DNA from: Rapana venosa
Lineage: Eukaryota > Mollusca > Gastropoda > Neogastropoda > Muricidae
Direction: 5' to 3'
DNA: 64,000 nucleotides
Assembly (NCBI GenBank): GCA_028751875.1
Contig: CM054143.1
Span: 65,533,075-65,597,074 of the forward strand
Translations under genes and position numbers: made by a program
Notes under the pieces: model-generated
The model's database searches: none
What the model was told of the DNA's origin: nothing
Seen by the model: only the letters and a program-made list of their open reading frames with translations
Shown here: in pieces, positions 30,061 to 42,261 of the stretch
Layout: every line of letters starts with the position of its first letter
Numbering within the stretch: the first letter of the stretch is position 1

Positions 30061-30580
30061 AGCAGATATCACTGATGCAGAAAGGTAGGTCGTGTTTTTG
30101 GTGTAAACGAAGCTTTATACCTCGTTCAGACACTAGACTTGAATGCTAAACAAGGCAAAGGGTATGAGGATAATGTTGGTAGTATATTGGCCCAGTCTGA
30201 TGGAAAGAAAAGGCAGGACAATGTTTTGGTCGATAGCCCATGCTTGAAGAAGCGATGCTTTGTGACACAGATTAATCACAGTGTGTCGAAAAACGATGTT
30301 TTTATGCAAATGAGCCAATGGCTGACAGTCTGATCACGTTTGTCATGGAAACCTGGCTCAACCATTTTCCATTTTTATTTTTATTTTTTGGGTGTATCTC
30401 AAAATTGAGGTTGCCGTTTTTACCTTTTTCTTTTTTCAAACGGACCTCAGTTGCATGCAGATCACGAAGTGGGATTGTTTTCTGTATTGGGACACCAAAG
30501 GCACGGCCCTGAGGTACACAGCACTGTTGAACATTTTCGTTTTGGCCAACATCCATGTGGATGCAGTGGTCATGACATGA
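30053..30580 (+). CDS. Candidate two-exon small protein gene (53 residues)
   Basis: Exon 1 is 30,053-30,084 (MATADITDAE plus two bases), with donor AAAG|GTAGGT. A 366-bp intron ends in a long pyrimidine tract and CCTCAG at 30,450. Exon 2 is 30,451-30,580, in matching phase, ending TGA. The joined product would end in a hydrophobic segment (GTALRYTALLNIFVLANIHV). The family is unknown. Support comes only from the promoter motif, splice signals and phase agreement. Confidence 0.35.
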
Positions 30581-30599
30581 CACGCCGCCAGCTAGCGAC

Positions 30600-31325
30600 A
30601 CGAACAGGTGTGTCACCCAGCCCCACTTAACCCGAAGACAAGAGGGGCCTACCATCCAACACCATACATTTCTAACCGCCGTCATTTCCTTCATCTTCTT
30701 CTTGATTTAGATAATGATTTGGTCAGATAGGAAACATGCAGTGTTAATATCAACCGATATTGAGCAAACAAAAAGCGAGTCCTCAGACTATTGAGTGTCG
30801 CCACCAATTCAGTTTTGCTTTGGTCTTACTGCGAGGAAATAAAGGATAGTATTCAGTAAACTCTTTAGTTTTACAAAGGTAATATCTTTGAAAACTTTTA
30901 TTGTGGTTACTAGCTTCAGTATCAGCTTCTTGTTTAAAATTTAATTCAAAGGTCGTGCGTATCGTCATTCATTTCTCCTTTAAAAAAATGCTTACCGTTA
31001 CTAACCGGCATGTGGGAGAATACTAAAAGAGAGATCGCTGGTCTAATTTATTTGTAATGTGTGGAATTTAACATGGTCATCTTTATGCTTGACTAAGAGT
31101 TCCATTGTACAGAGTTCACAAATTTAAACAGCACAGCGGTCACACGTGTCAGGAAGTAGCGGGATCTCTGTGGTCTAAACCACATCAGTTTCCGCCATCC
31201 GCTGGACTCAGAGTGGCTGGCAATGTGTCGTTTTTCGCTGTCTTTTATTTCTTATCTTTTACTTTTTTTGTTTTTTTTTTTACTTATGAGAATAAACTAC
31301 GATGCTGGTTCAATGCACATATATG
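30600..31325. other. No gene recognised
   Basis: AT-rich intergenic DNA without identified features. Confidence 0.5.
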
Positions 31326-31329
31326 CAGG

Positions 31330-31425
31330 TAAAATAAAAAAACCCAGGGCAACAAGAATTCGTCCTTAAAAATTGTGTTAAAAAGAGCCACACTCATAGG
31401 GTAAAACGAGAACACTTGAAGAAAA
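31330..31425 (+). mobile_element. SINE-B fragment
   Basis: It holds 'AAACCCAGGGCAACAAG' and an AAAAAGAGCCACACTCATAG stretch of the SINE-B core only. Confidence 0.6.
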
Positions 31426-31427
31426 AA

Positions 31428-31562
31428 AAGTCCTTTGTTTACATCCAGTCTCCCGTGTGTGCGCAGGTTTGCAAATTTTGTCATCCCTTCCCACCAGCAC
31501 ACAATGTTTATGTGGCACAAAATGGCTAGATCTTCCGAAAAGTGGAACAGGTTTTAACAGAA
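31428..31562 (-). mobile_element. SINE-A 3' part
   Basis: The plus strand shows the inverted 'TTTACATCCAGTCTCCCGTG' and CCCACCAGCACACAATG segments and 'AAAAGTGGAACAGGTTTTAA'. The tRNA head is missing. Confidence 0.75.
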
Positions 31563-31978
31563 CATACAAAAGCAAAAAGGACCCACCCCAACCCCCCCAA
31601 AAAAAAGATGAAGAAGAAGAAAGCAAAATCTGCATACAATAGCAATAACTGAAGTAAAAAAAAAGATAAAGTAATAGAAAATTAAACTGAAAACCAAATC
31701 ATGATAAAAAAGCCTCTTCCAAAACATTGTATTGCATTGTATTGCACTGTTCTGTATTGCATTGTGTTGCACAGCACTTTCGGTGACAGCAGATTTCTCA
31801 GCTTAAATGTGGGACTGCTGTCCGTGCAGATGATATTCTGTTGACAGTAATATTGTCACACGCTGATACTGTAAGGCCGGACCTCCTTCATAACAGTATC
31901 ATGATCAATCAACTACTGATGCCTTTAGATAGCGCTGCCTAATATCGTCAGCTATGGTGTCTGTAGAGAAAAAAGCAC

Positions 31979-32028
31979 CCCTCCCCCAATTATATATATA
32001 TATATTTTTTTTTTTTCCCCCCCCCCCA
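31979..32028. repeat. (TA)n, poly-T, poly-C
   Basis: Successive short homopolymer and TA tracts. Confidence 0.9.
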
Positions 32029-32169
32029 CGTGAAGCGTTGCAATTTGACAGAAAGTGATAGTGGAGAGATGGAAGCCTCGGTGGCTCAGTGGAAAAGACG
32101 ATATTGTTAAAAGAACCTAACGTACGCAGCACTGGCTTTCCTTGATAATGAAAGTAAGATTGTATCTAT

Positions 32170-32645
32170 AAAAGTTTCATTTGGAATCGGTGGTCAAGAG
32201 GTAACAATGTGAACGATAAACCAAGGTTCCGTGTGTCCTAACGTACATTTAGCGCATGTGAAAGAACCATCTGCAACAAGAGAGATACCCTGACAACATG
32301 CTGTCAAAAAAGCCACTCTCATAGAGAAACAAATACACCTGCAAACAGGAGATATACTTTTTTCCTTTTTATATCGAGGATAATGGAATAAGCACTTCTT
32401 TGCTTTTTTACATCTTGTCTCCGTCTGTATGCGGTTTTTGTGAATTCTGTCATCTGTTCCCACTGGCACACAGTGGCCTACTCTTACAAAAAGTGGAACA
32501 GGATTTAACGTGTGCGCAAATTGTTCTGCGTGCGTTCGCACCCGGAACCTCGGTTTATAGTCTCATCCTTAGGACTTTTGGGGAGAGTGGAGTCGGCACT
32601 GATGTTATAAAATGTGTGGCGCTGCTCTTGTGGCGACACGCTCCT
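32170..32645 (+). mobile_element. SINE-B interrupted by SINE-A
   Basis: The left piece, 32,190-32,354, has a tRNA-like 'TCGGTGGTCAAGAGGTAA', 'AAAGAACCATCTGCAACAAG' and AAACAAATACACCTGCAAAC. The right piece, 32,608-32,645, resumes with 'GTGGCGCTGCTCTTGTGGCG'. In the intact SINE-B at 19.57 kb these two parts are separated by only about 15 bases. Confidence 0.8.
32355..32607 (-). mobile_element. SINE-A inserted in SINE-B
   Basis: Antisense SINE-A from 'TATCGAGGATAATGGAATAA' (3' end) through 'CACACAGTGGCCTACTCTTA' to GGAGTCGGCACTGATGTTAT near the head. The tRNA box B region is not present. Confidence 0.82.
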
Positions 32646-32809
32646 GTTTTGGTACATACAATTCTGTATTCCACGGTGTTACGAGTCAGTGGACAGTATT
32701 GTTTACAGAGATTTTATCTGTATTCACGGTGTCAGGAAAGGCAATAATATGTAGTAGATTTCTAAATGGCTCTTGTCTAAAAGCACTACTCTTAGACCAT
32801 GTAAGGAGC

Positions 32810-33090
32810 TTTCCTTTGGAGTTACCATTAGTACCGACTCCACTTCCCTGAATGACCTTCGGATGAGACTATAAACTGAGGTCCCTTGTACGAATGCACG
32901 CATAACATCTTGCCACACATTAACACCCATTCCGCGTTTCTAATGAGTAGACCATTGCGTGCTTGTAGGAACAGATGACAAAATTTAGAGCACGGTTGCA
33001 CAGCGGTGTCTGTTTAGACATAAATCCCCGAAGTCGGAATGTGGTTACCTTAGTGGTGTGTAAACGGCCGCAATGCAGTGTCACCATTGG
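32810..33090 (+). mobile_element. SINE-A variant with AAGTCGG-type 3' module
   Basis: The centre is 'GACTATAAACTGAGGTCCC' and 'GAGTAGACCATTGCGTGC'. The 3' module 'CCCCGAAGTCGGAATGTGGT' lies at 33,025-33,075. The head is missing. Confidence 0.7.
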
Positions 33091-33155
33091 TGTGTACACC
33101 TCATAGCTCAAGCTGAAGAACAAGAACAAAAAGTCCCGTGACCTATTTATTTATT

Positions 33156-33204
33156 TGCATGCGCTTTGATTTGTCTTTGCAAGATATAGCGCTATATAAG
33201 TTCC

Positions 33205-33237
<33 letters not shown>

Positions 33238-33238
33238 C
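33156..33238 (+). mobile_element. Solo LINE 3' tail
   Basis: Only the last roughly 45 bases of the CR1/L2-type LINE ('GCGCTTTGATTTGTCTTTGC', AGCGCTATATAAG) and its (ATT)n tail are present. It abuts the next SINE tail to tail. Confidence 0.75.
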
Positions 33239-33254
33239 CTTCTTTCTTTCTTTC

Positions 33255-33395
33255 TTTATTCTTTTATTTCGAGGATAATGGAGTAAGCACCCATGTGCTT
33301 TTTTCATCCAGTCTCCGTGTGTATGCAGTTTTGTAAATTTTGTCGTCCGTTCCCACCGGCACGCAATGGCCTACTCTTCTGAAAAGCGGGACGGA
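33255..33395 (-). mobile_element. SINE-A 3' part
   Basis: Inverted 'TTTCGAGGATAATGGAGTAA', 'CCAGTCTCCGTGTGTATGC' and 'CACGCAATGGCCTACTCTTC' segments. Confidence 0.8.
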
Positions 33396-33799
33396 TCGTC
33401 AGGGGGCACAAGGGACACGTCATCGACAGTGTTCTCCAGGCTGGTCTGTCTTCAGCCTTTCGCGGCAACACTACAGCCATGCCCAGGCCGGTCCTGCCTT
33501 CCATGTTCTTTGTCCAGTTCCGAAGAGATTAAAAAAGTCTAACTTTATAGTATATGCGTTGGGCGATATGAAGGAAGAGCTCTCACTGACAGGTATCAAA
33601 GTTGGGAATAGTGCAGTGGGGAATAGGTTTTCTTCAGTGTATCAGTGTTGTTTAAAGTACAGAAGTATCTGATTTCATGTTAATGTTGAACAAAGGAGGA
33701 AAATGTCAAAGTTTGAAGTACAATTGTTCAGTGATACCACGAACGATCGTATTTACATGGGTTTTTTTTTCTTTCTTCGACTAGAGCTTCGATGATTAC

Positions 33800-34260
33800 T
33801 AGTGGTGAGGTATTGTGCATGCGATCGTTTTTGCCTATCATGAAGGTAGCCGCATTCCGACTCAAGGGATGATGTCTGAACACGGCACGGGTGTGCATAT
33901 TGATCATACGTTCCTACGAGTACGTAATGGCCAACTCTTCCCAAGGCTGATCAGAACGGGTTTTAGTGTGTGCACAAGATGTTCTGCGTGTGACGGGACC
34001 TTGGTTTTTTTTTTCCCTTGGCTAGAGTTCTCAAGTTCACCACTGGCGAGATTTTCCGTATACCACTGTTTCTGCCCACCATTAAGGTAGCCGCTTTCCG
34101 ACTTCGGGAATGGGCGTCGGGTTAATGTCAAATGCGGTCTTTCGGGCAGTGGAGTTGGTAGTGATGTTGACTCCAGGGGAGAATCCACTCAAACAGGTGC
34201 CTGATGGTGGCTGGAACCCGGGCCGTCAGACCACGACAGGATGGTGGCAGGAAGAAACCC
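33800..34260 (-). mobile_element. Two overlapping SINE-A variant copies
   Basis: Two AAGTCGG-type modules, inverted, lie at about 33,842-33,880 and 34,080-34,118. Each is followed (in + coordinates) by SINE-A centre sequence: 'AATGGCCAACTCTTCCCAAG' for the first and GCAGTGGAGTTGGTAGTGATG for the second. A Gly/Pro-box-like 'CCCGGGTTCCAGCC' on the minus strand at about 34,215 is the remnant tRNA box B. Confidence 0.65.
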
Positions 34261-34263
34261 GGG

Positions 34264-34301
34264 CCGTCAGACCCCCCCCCCCCCCCCCCCCCCCCCCCCC
34301 G
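34264..34301. repeat. Poly-C tract
   Basis: Nearly pure C run of about 37 bases. Confidence 0.95.
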
Positions 34302-37300
34302 ACATACCTACACCATTAGAACAAACCCAAAGGCAACCTTAACACCGACAGTCAGAGTGTAATCACACAGACCTAGCTGGCAACAGAAAACTCGAGCAGT
34401 AGAAGGGCTCATTGGCTGGCAGGGTAGTGTACTCGTGTTGCACGAGCTTTGACACATTCCAACGCGACACTCCAGCCATCCGTGGTTGGTCTTTGTGAAC
34501 TGGGTTTACGGCGGTACCCTTCTAACAAAGCTTTTGGCTGTAAAGTAGTGCCACTTGTTTAGCGGAGAAATACACAAAAAACCTTGGTTTTCCGAGCACA
34601 TATATATTTACATATTTTCAAAATAGTTGGGGTTGATTTTTCTTCTTTTCTCTCTCCTTATATTTGGGGGGGGGGGGGGGTTGATAGCAGGGGTGTTCGT
34701 GATATACACTCGCGCGATAATCCAGAAGAGGGACTATGCTGCACAGGGGAATTATACATTCAAGACATGTGTAACGAGGCAGACGACAGCCGAAACAGCA
34801 GCCATGCAATTTTATCCACCAACGTTTTTTCGTTAGTTGTGGGGAATTCTTTCAAAGAGCCTTTGAAATCAAGCAAGGCTGTGTTCTTATGCTTCTTGGC
34901 GAGAACTTCGGTAGGTTAGGGTTATAAGAGTTTTGTTTGTGTTGTAATGTTTAGGCTGATGTGAACGTGTGTCTCTTTCTCTTTAGTGTCCCCCCACATT
35001 GTGACGTCTGGCTTGTGGTCTAGACACGGTTTGCCTTGTGTGTTTTTTTTTAAAGATTTGATTCTGTCGTCGGTTCAAAAGGGCATGCAATAATCTGGTC
35101 TACACTGTTTTGAAGGTGGAACTGGATTTTTTTGTACATGCAGGAGTAGCTACCTAATTTTCTTCTGGCATAGTGCAAAGTATACAATGGAGTTTTGTGA
35201 ATCGTTCTTCTGTAGAGTGGATTTCTCGGTGTGGGGATTTCATTCTATATATTTGGTGGTTTTTTAATATTTTTTTTAGGGCTAATCGGATTTTTGACAT
35301 GTGATGAATGTATGGCTTGTTTGTTCAGCAGGCGGTAACGTTTATTTGGCAAGACGGAACATTGTATGGGCTGGGAGACAGCAGGAAGTGGCGATGGTAT
35401 TCAAGGGCGATCATCAGGATTCCAGAGAATTAGCGCATGGTGCTTCTGCCCTTGTCTGGCCTGGAGTGGAAATCAGGTAGGCCGAGGTGTTTGTGTGTTT
35501 GTCTTCCTGGGGAGAGAGAGAGAGAGAGAGAGAGCGAGGTTAGCTATGCGTGACGAACAAATTCTCGTGCCTCAATTGCCGATTTGGCAGGCTGGTGGAT
35601 ACACCTGGGCGTCTTTGTGGTGTTTGGTTTGGTCTTCAGTCAGTCACACACACTTCAGCTTGTGTGGCTACAGTTTCTTATGGGAAGTTCACTCCAGCCC
35701 CTGTAGCACATTCACAGTTCTCCGCCTGCGTAATTACAGTATTTTGCTGCGCATCATTTCATTCCTGTTTAAAACTTTTACGCGCTTGCTACCGAATAGC
35801 TACGTTACCTTGTAGCGTTTCTATTTCAGTGCGGCGAGTTACTCAATGTTACACTCTACCGCCCGGGTAGCTGCCATGCTACCAGTCACACGCCAGCACA
35901 CCACGCTCTCTCTCTCTCTCTCCACTTAAGCAGAGGCCACACAGTGTTAAGTTCCCTCTCCCTCTACATAGGGATTTATTTACTATAATTATGCTTAATT
36001 TCATATTAATTTCATTTCATAATTATGTGAAAGCACAATTTCGTTCATTCAAGGATAGATGGATAACTTCACCATTGTTCAATAATCCAGTCAGAAAATA
36101 ATGGATGAATCTGTCTCAAGTTTGCAACAGCCTCCTGCATCCTTTTGAGGTGTAACCACCACAACCCTCATTCCCCGATAAAACTGTTCATAGTTACGCA
36201 ATTCTTTCTTCTTTCTAAATGGGTCAATTCTTTCTTCTTTCTGAATGGGTCAATTCTTTCTGAATGGGTCATCCTCTGCTACTGTACACCATTCAAGATT
36301 CTCAAAGTTACCTCTGGGTGGAAGATTATTCACGTTAATGTAGTTATCTCGAAGTGAAATGGCCGGTAATCCTGTGACAAGACAACAGGACTATGCAAGT
36401 TAAAAGAACTAAATTATTTTATATTCCAGTTTGGTACTTGCCCAGTGTTTCCGATGAGTGTTCCTTCATTCGTGTGTTTGAAGTCACCCTGTCGTGTTAT
36501 TAGTTACGCTTTCCCTCACAATCATCTCTTATTTCCATCCATAGTTTTTACCTTCCTTTACCACTTGCTTTTATTCATTTTTCTTTTTGGCTTTCTTTAT
36601 TTTCTTTTTCCTTTCTTATTTCTTTCCTTAGTTTCCATCATAAGTCTAACTTGACAAGTTCAGGTTTCAGTACAAAGTTATAACTTATTACCCCTCCCTC
36701 CCAACAGCCTAGCTGAATGGGAAAATGGATCCTCAGATCCCAGACCTGCCCTGGCCAAAGACAAAAGTGATAAAGTTTAGTTTTGACTTTACAATGTTAA
36801 CTTTGGTGAGAACTATTTATCTCTTCTAGCCAACCACTACGAATTAGTGATGAGAGGATAGAGCCACCCTATCTAATGAGTTACAATCACAACTGCGATC
36901 CTACCACATAATTAGGGAAAAGGCCGTAACCTTCACTTATAAAAAAAAAATACCTGTAGTAATAACAATAAGCTTGGCCACCTTTCACAAACAGCCTGAC
37001 AAGTAGCATGACAGTAACTAAGATAATGTGTAGCCTGACGACTCTCGGCATTACACATGCACACACTGTGATGACTGACTATGATGATTTGTAGCGTATT
37101 TTATAAGTCACATGTAAAAAAGATGATTTTTTTTCTGACATTTAGCTTCCAAATATATTGGCTGTGAGCGTGTAAGTTGATAGTGGACTGTTTTTCTGAA
37201 GCCGAGATCTACAAGAATGTCGGCAGCCGAACATAATGTTCTTTCTTTTTAAACGACGCTGAATTGCATTTAATTCTCCTCAAATTCCATGCAAAGGCTA

Positions 37301-37925
37301 CAGTTGTGAAGCTGTAACAGAATCATCACTTTGGATCTTTGCTTATACTAATTTGATTCCGAGTGTAATCAGCAGTTAATGATTTATTGCAAGGACAAAA
37401 GGAAGTTTGTGAAGATGTTGAAACATTATCTTTTACAGCATGTCTAGATTTTTCCCCTTAGTTTCAGACGTTCCCTAGCCGAGTTGTTCAGGAGTGGTTC
37501 TCTGTTACAAGGAGTGGTTTGTCTTCTCCAGGCTAGCTGTCTGTGCTTTCATGTCTTATAACCAAATACACAGAATTTGTCATTTATATTTATACATTTA
37601 ATTTTTTTTTACTAGACAGATCTATGTCTTCGACAAACGAGGTAATGTTGTCTTGCAGTGAGGGTTGTGCACTGACCAGGGTGTCAGACTGCAGCTCCAT
37701 ACAGAAAACCTTGCTTTGGTTCAGACAGCAGACTGTACACAGATTGCCCAGCTGTGTGAGGTACAGGTTATCTGCATTACGGTCATTGCACTGAGTGAAA
37801 AGACAGCTCTGGTCTTTTTTGCTTCAAGCATTGCATTCACTGAACCCTGCTCACCCCCCCCCCCCACCTTCTCTCTCTCTTTCCCTCCCGCCAGCCCTCC
37901 TCTCTCTCTCTGGGATCTCTATTGG
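34302..37925. other. 3.6 kb with no recognisable gene
   Basis: No domain or RNA is found on either strand. A poly-G run lies at about 34,665-34,680, (GA)n at 35,511-35,533 and (CT)n at 35,907-35,920. At 35,372-35,478 a CAGCAG...AAATCAG|GTAGGC stretch has splice-like ends, but its frame matches nothing I know. Three near-repeats of 'TCAATTCTTTCTTCTTTCTG' lie at 36,200-36,265. Confidence 0.5.
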
Positions 37926-37929
37926 GAGT

Positions 37930-38295
37930 GAAGTGCAGTTTGTCATCAGTAACGGTACCTAGGTATTTATATTACTGCACTTGTTCTACTTTTATGCTGT
38001 CAATGTAAAGATCTGGAACAGGCTGTGTTTTTTGTGTGAAAATAAGTGAAAAAAATCTTTATCTTTGACATTCAAGTCCAGATAGTTTGATTCACACCAG
38101 GAGGAAAATTCTTCGACTTGTTTAGAATAGTACGTCAAGTGCAAGTTGATAGATAAGAGCAAGTCATCAGGATATTTGATCAACAGCCTGAGATCAGGCC
38201 CAGTGCTGTCATTTACATAAAGTGTAAAAAGAATCAGGGAAAGAACAGTGCCTTGTGGAGAGCCAGCAGAAGTTGACTTTTCTGTAGATGTTGCG
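37930..38295 (-). mobile_element. CR1/Rex-like LINE fragment F1
   Basis: Minus-strand RT middle: 'STSAGSPQGTVLSLILFTLY' then VNDSTGPDL, then 'IKYPDDLLLS' (YPDD, a degenerate catalytic YADD), and 'EFSSWCESNYLDLNV'. This is the fingers/palm part of a non-LTR RT. It is the same family as F2 but a different family from LINE A to E. Confidence 0.75.
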
Positions 38296-38299
38296 TTTT

Positions 38300-39210
38300 G
38301 AAACCAGGCAGCTCAGGGCGGTTTTCCTTCCGTTTTAAACGGAATTCCGTATTGGCAATTTTCGGATTTAAAAATCAAAACTAAAAAAATGATTGAGAAG
38401 TTGTAAGTGGTTGGTTACCTGCACTTGTTTTCCTTCACTACTATTTCTGCATTGACAAAAATTAGGGAATATTTGATTGAAGACCTTGAATCCTTTTGAA
38501 AATGATCAGAACGACAACCTGCGACAAACACTTCCTTGAAAACCTTAAAGTCTAGTTGTCTATCGAAAGTATTCTCACTAGGCATGATAGAAACTAATGA
38601 AACCGTTCTGTGGGAAAACACTAAAGTTTATAGCATGCGAGGAGTGCGTGTACGAAACGAACAAGGACAAGCAGACGACAGTCTCCAAGGAGGGAAACAT
38701 TAATTTGGCGCATGGGCAGTAAGTCTCCGGAAGTCGTCTCTCGATCACTAAGTTGGATGGATGTTTGTCATTCAGAGTTCAAAACGACAGAGCAAGGCCA
38801 GAACTGTGCATTGAATCCTGTGTGATAGACGAAAGCAGAGCTGGGAGGCTACATTTATTAACGAAGTAGCAACAAACAAAACAAGTGTTTTTGCCATAAA
38901 TTCACATTCAAATTAAAAAAATCTTTATTGTCTCAGAGACAGAAATTCCGGTGGCTCACGAGCCATACATAAAAACAGTAAACATGTAAACATAATATAA
39001 AACACACACACACTATCGGAACAGCAGCAGGAACCCATCATAAGATAACAAGCGCCCACACATCAGCAATACCTCAGCCAGTCATAAACTCACCAAAGTA
39101 AAATCACTAATACTCATGTGCGCGCCAGTAAACCCATGCATCCGCACACTGTCACACACACTTACACACACACTTACACACACACACACTTACACACACA
39201 CACTTACACA

Positions 39211-39256
<46 letters not shown>

Positions 39257-39635
39257 TGAAAACATTCGCACACAGCGCACGCATTGTTATGACTCAAGCC
39301 AAAATCGTTATAACATGTTGAAAAAGACAAATATCAATTAAATTAGTACTCTTTTCTATTAAGACATTGAACACGGTCTAAAATAATGACACGCGCAAGC
39401 ATTTTTATGATATAAATCAAATTGGTATAACATGTATGATAAGACAAATATCAATTGAATTCATACTTTAGTCTATAAAATATCGAACACAGTTTAAACT
39501 AATAAAAGGGAGCCTTTCATATGCTTCAAAATGTCTCGTACCTTTTCTACCCGAGATCTGTATCTCTCTGTCTCTCTCTCTGTGTCTCCCCTCCCCCCTC
39601 TTTCACGTGCGCCTTAGTTCAGTTAAGATTTATTG
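38300..39635. other. Intergenic; CA-type repeat only
   Basis: CA and CTTACACACA repeats lie at 39,148-39,252. The sequence at 38,330 has a small palindrome (CCGTTTTAAACGG). No gene is recognised. Confidence 0.55.
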
Positions 39636-39639
39636 TCCT

Positions 39640-40760
39640 GTACTTATTAAGCAGCAAAATTGAGGTGGGAATAAAACTATTTTTTATATCGAAGGGTTCT
39701 AGACTTGGGTACTCTGTAGCGCTTTTGAGAAGGCAGGAGTTCAAAATATTTTGCTAGCACATGAGTACCATCACTTACAATCTGTTTCGCTCTGTCTCTC
39801 ACACGGCATTCATACAGGTCATTCAGTATTATTTGCTCACAGCCCACAATTTTGGCACATCTGGTTTCAATTTTGTTTTCTAGTTTTTGTTTTTGACAGT
39901 CAGGCCCCTGTACCAGCAAACTGAGGATAAGGAAAGGACAGACTCGATAAAGCAACGGTGAAATTCTGTAAAACTTTAACATTCACTTCAAGACCCCATA
40001 GTTTTTGAAGGAAAAAATATGCGATAATGGCAATTATTATTTACAAGATTTGTATTAGCATTACAGTTTAGTTTATCATCTATAACAGTACCTAGGTGTT
40101 TGTATTCATGTACACGTTCTACCATTACACCATCAATGTAAAGATTTGGTAGGGGCTGAGGGGTTTTGCGAAAATCAATAACCATCTCTTTAGTCTTTTT
40201 AACGTTATGGTCGAGACAGTTCTGTTTACACCAGGAGGAAACATCCTCAACTTGTTTAATTACATGGTATAGGAATTAGACATCTTCCAGAGCAGTCATC
40301 AGAATAATATTATTTGATTAATGGTACAAGATCAGAGCCAGTGCAGTCATTAGTGTAAAGGGTGAAAAGGATGGGGGACAGAACAGTGCCTTGGGAAGAA
40401 CCAGTGGAAGTTGATCTTAAGGCTTTTTGAAATCGAACAAACTGTGTCCGGTCTGTCAAAAAGCTTATTATCCAGAGAATAAGCTGAGGACATACATTTA
40501 TAGAGAGCAGTTTGAGAGCTAAGAGATGTAGCTGAATGGTATTATAGGCAGAAGAGACATCAATGAAAAGTATACGAACAAGAGTCAGATTTTTCTAGGT
40601 GGGAATAGGCATTATACAGCAAGGTAACTGTATTATCATTTGTGCTTCTGTTGGCTTTGTATGCGTTATGAAGAAGTGGAGAAAAGAAGCCGTTTCAGAA
40701 TGATTGTTTCAAAACGTCATTACTTTTGGGGTAAGAACAGTTGGTCTGTAATCATTTAAA
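39640..40760 (-). mobile_element. CR1/Rex-like LINE fragment F2
   Basis: Minus strand, in RT order: 'STSTGSSQGTVLSPILFTLY' at about 40,400, 'MVIDFRKTPQPLPNLYIDGV' and YKHLGTVIDDKLN (40,185-39,988), then the C-terminal domain (39,982-39,677) with 'KIVGCEQIILNDLYECRVRD' and 'FELLPSQKRYRVPKSRT'. Several frameshifts and a missing 5' half show that it is dead. Confidence 0.8.
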
Positions 40761-41340
40761 GATTTGGAGTATCATTTTATACGTGGGATAAAACACATTG
40801 GTCTGCAAAAAAAGGGGAGGCAAGAGTTCAAAGCTGAAGCTGATTTTCAAGAGCAGATTTAAACACTTTGTTTGAACGCGAGTTGCTACGAAACAGATAG
40901 CAAGGTAATGAGTTTCGAGGCCCAAGTGGTGCCTAACCTTTGAGCTAAAAAGAAATGAGGAAGGGGAGGTAGTGAAGGTGGCGATGTACACTGGAGGTAG
41001 TTTGAGAACAGACATGGGGGGAATGGATGCCTGACAACATTGTGCTGTATGTCTGTCCTCGATTTTGTTTTGTTTTGTTCACATAAAGTGATATTTCACA
41101 GAGGGGGGGGGGGGGGGGGGAGTGTTGAGATGAGGGCTTTAAAGCAAAGAGAGAGATAAGTGTTGGCATTAAAAAAATTGTATCAAAATTCTTATTCCAA
41201 ACAATACAAAGAACATGTTGAAAAATGTAAACAACAAACGCAAATAGAACAAAAGCAAACTACCAAACACTGCTAAAAGCGGAACCTGTACAATTGCACA
41301 TTCTGGCAGTAAAAAATGTTACAGTGTCATGTTTTACAAA
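40761..41340. other. No gene recognised
   Basis: A poly-G tract lies at 41,103-41,120. The remainder may be flanking or old repeat sequence, but I cannot assign it. Confidence 0.45.
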
Positions 41341-41379
41341 AAAAGAAATCATTGGAGACCGCATCAGCGGCAGTACTAT

Positions 41380-42065
41380 CTCTCATAATAAGTTTGGATT
41401 GGTTAGAACCTGGTTCAGAGATTTATCTTGAAAGGCTGGTAGGAACTTTCTATAGCCCCCACATTGGTACAAAACATGAATAGTTGAAAGTTTGTCACCG
41501 CATATACGTTGTATATTTTTTGCAAATTTTGCTTGAAAGGCATTTAATTTCACTTTGTGAATTAAAGAAACAACTTCTAGTACAAGATTTCTGAAAGCCA
41601 TACGGAGTACAAAGAATGTTCTCGATATCCAGAAGTGAACAATTGTGCTGGGGATAGCCAGCCTCTTCCTGTTTCTTTTTCACATGTTTCCAGCAAACAT
41701 TTTGAAGCAAAGTATAACCCTCATGAAGAGAAACAGGAATTCCTAAGACAATTGAACAGTTAGAATGATTTGCTGCTGTTTTGGCTGCTTTGTCAACTTT
41801 CTCATAATAAATACCACAGTGAGATGGAACCCAGCAGACAGTAACATTTGAACCTCTCAGAATTAGGAAGTGTACCAAATTATTAATTTCAGTCAGAAGA
41901 TCCTGCCTAACATTCAATTCTGAGTTACTAGTAGACTGTAATACAGATTTGGAATCAACACAGAACACAATCTGCAAAATAGTTTTGGGAAAATCGAGTA
42001 AGAATTACAAAGCCATCAAAATAGCTGTAAGCTCAGCAGTAAAAATGGAATGATTTTTGCTCATA
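41380..42065 (-). mobile_element. RNase H-bearing (I/Jockey-type) LINE 3' part
   Basis: The minus strand reads 'IFTAELTAILMAL', then 'IVFCVDSKSVLQSTSNSELN' and 'VTVCWVPSHCGIYYEKVDKA' then AKTAA. That is the RNase H core with its E, D and WVPSH.GI...D signature. A downstream piece has a degenerate C...H...C knuckle ('RICGDKLSTIHVLYQCGG'). Two frames are needed to read it. RNase H after RT marks the I-clade-like non-LTR elements. Confidence 0.82.
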
Positions 42066-42124
42066 TAAAAGGACCGCCCCGCGCGCGCGTGTGTATATGT
42101 GTATATGTGTGTGGGTGTGTGTGT

Positions 42125-42261
42125 TTCTTCCATTTCGAGGATAGCGGAAAAGCACTGGTGTGCTTTTTTACATCTAGTTTCGAAAATTCTGTCATCCATT
42201 CCCACTGGCACACAATAGCCCACTCTTCCAAAAGGTGGAATAGGTTTAAAGTGTGCGAACA

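Noticed and set aside
35372..35478. Exon-like segment ending AAATCAG|GTAGGC
   Set aside because: Splice-like ends only. The translated frame has no recognisable feature and no partner exon.
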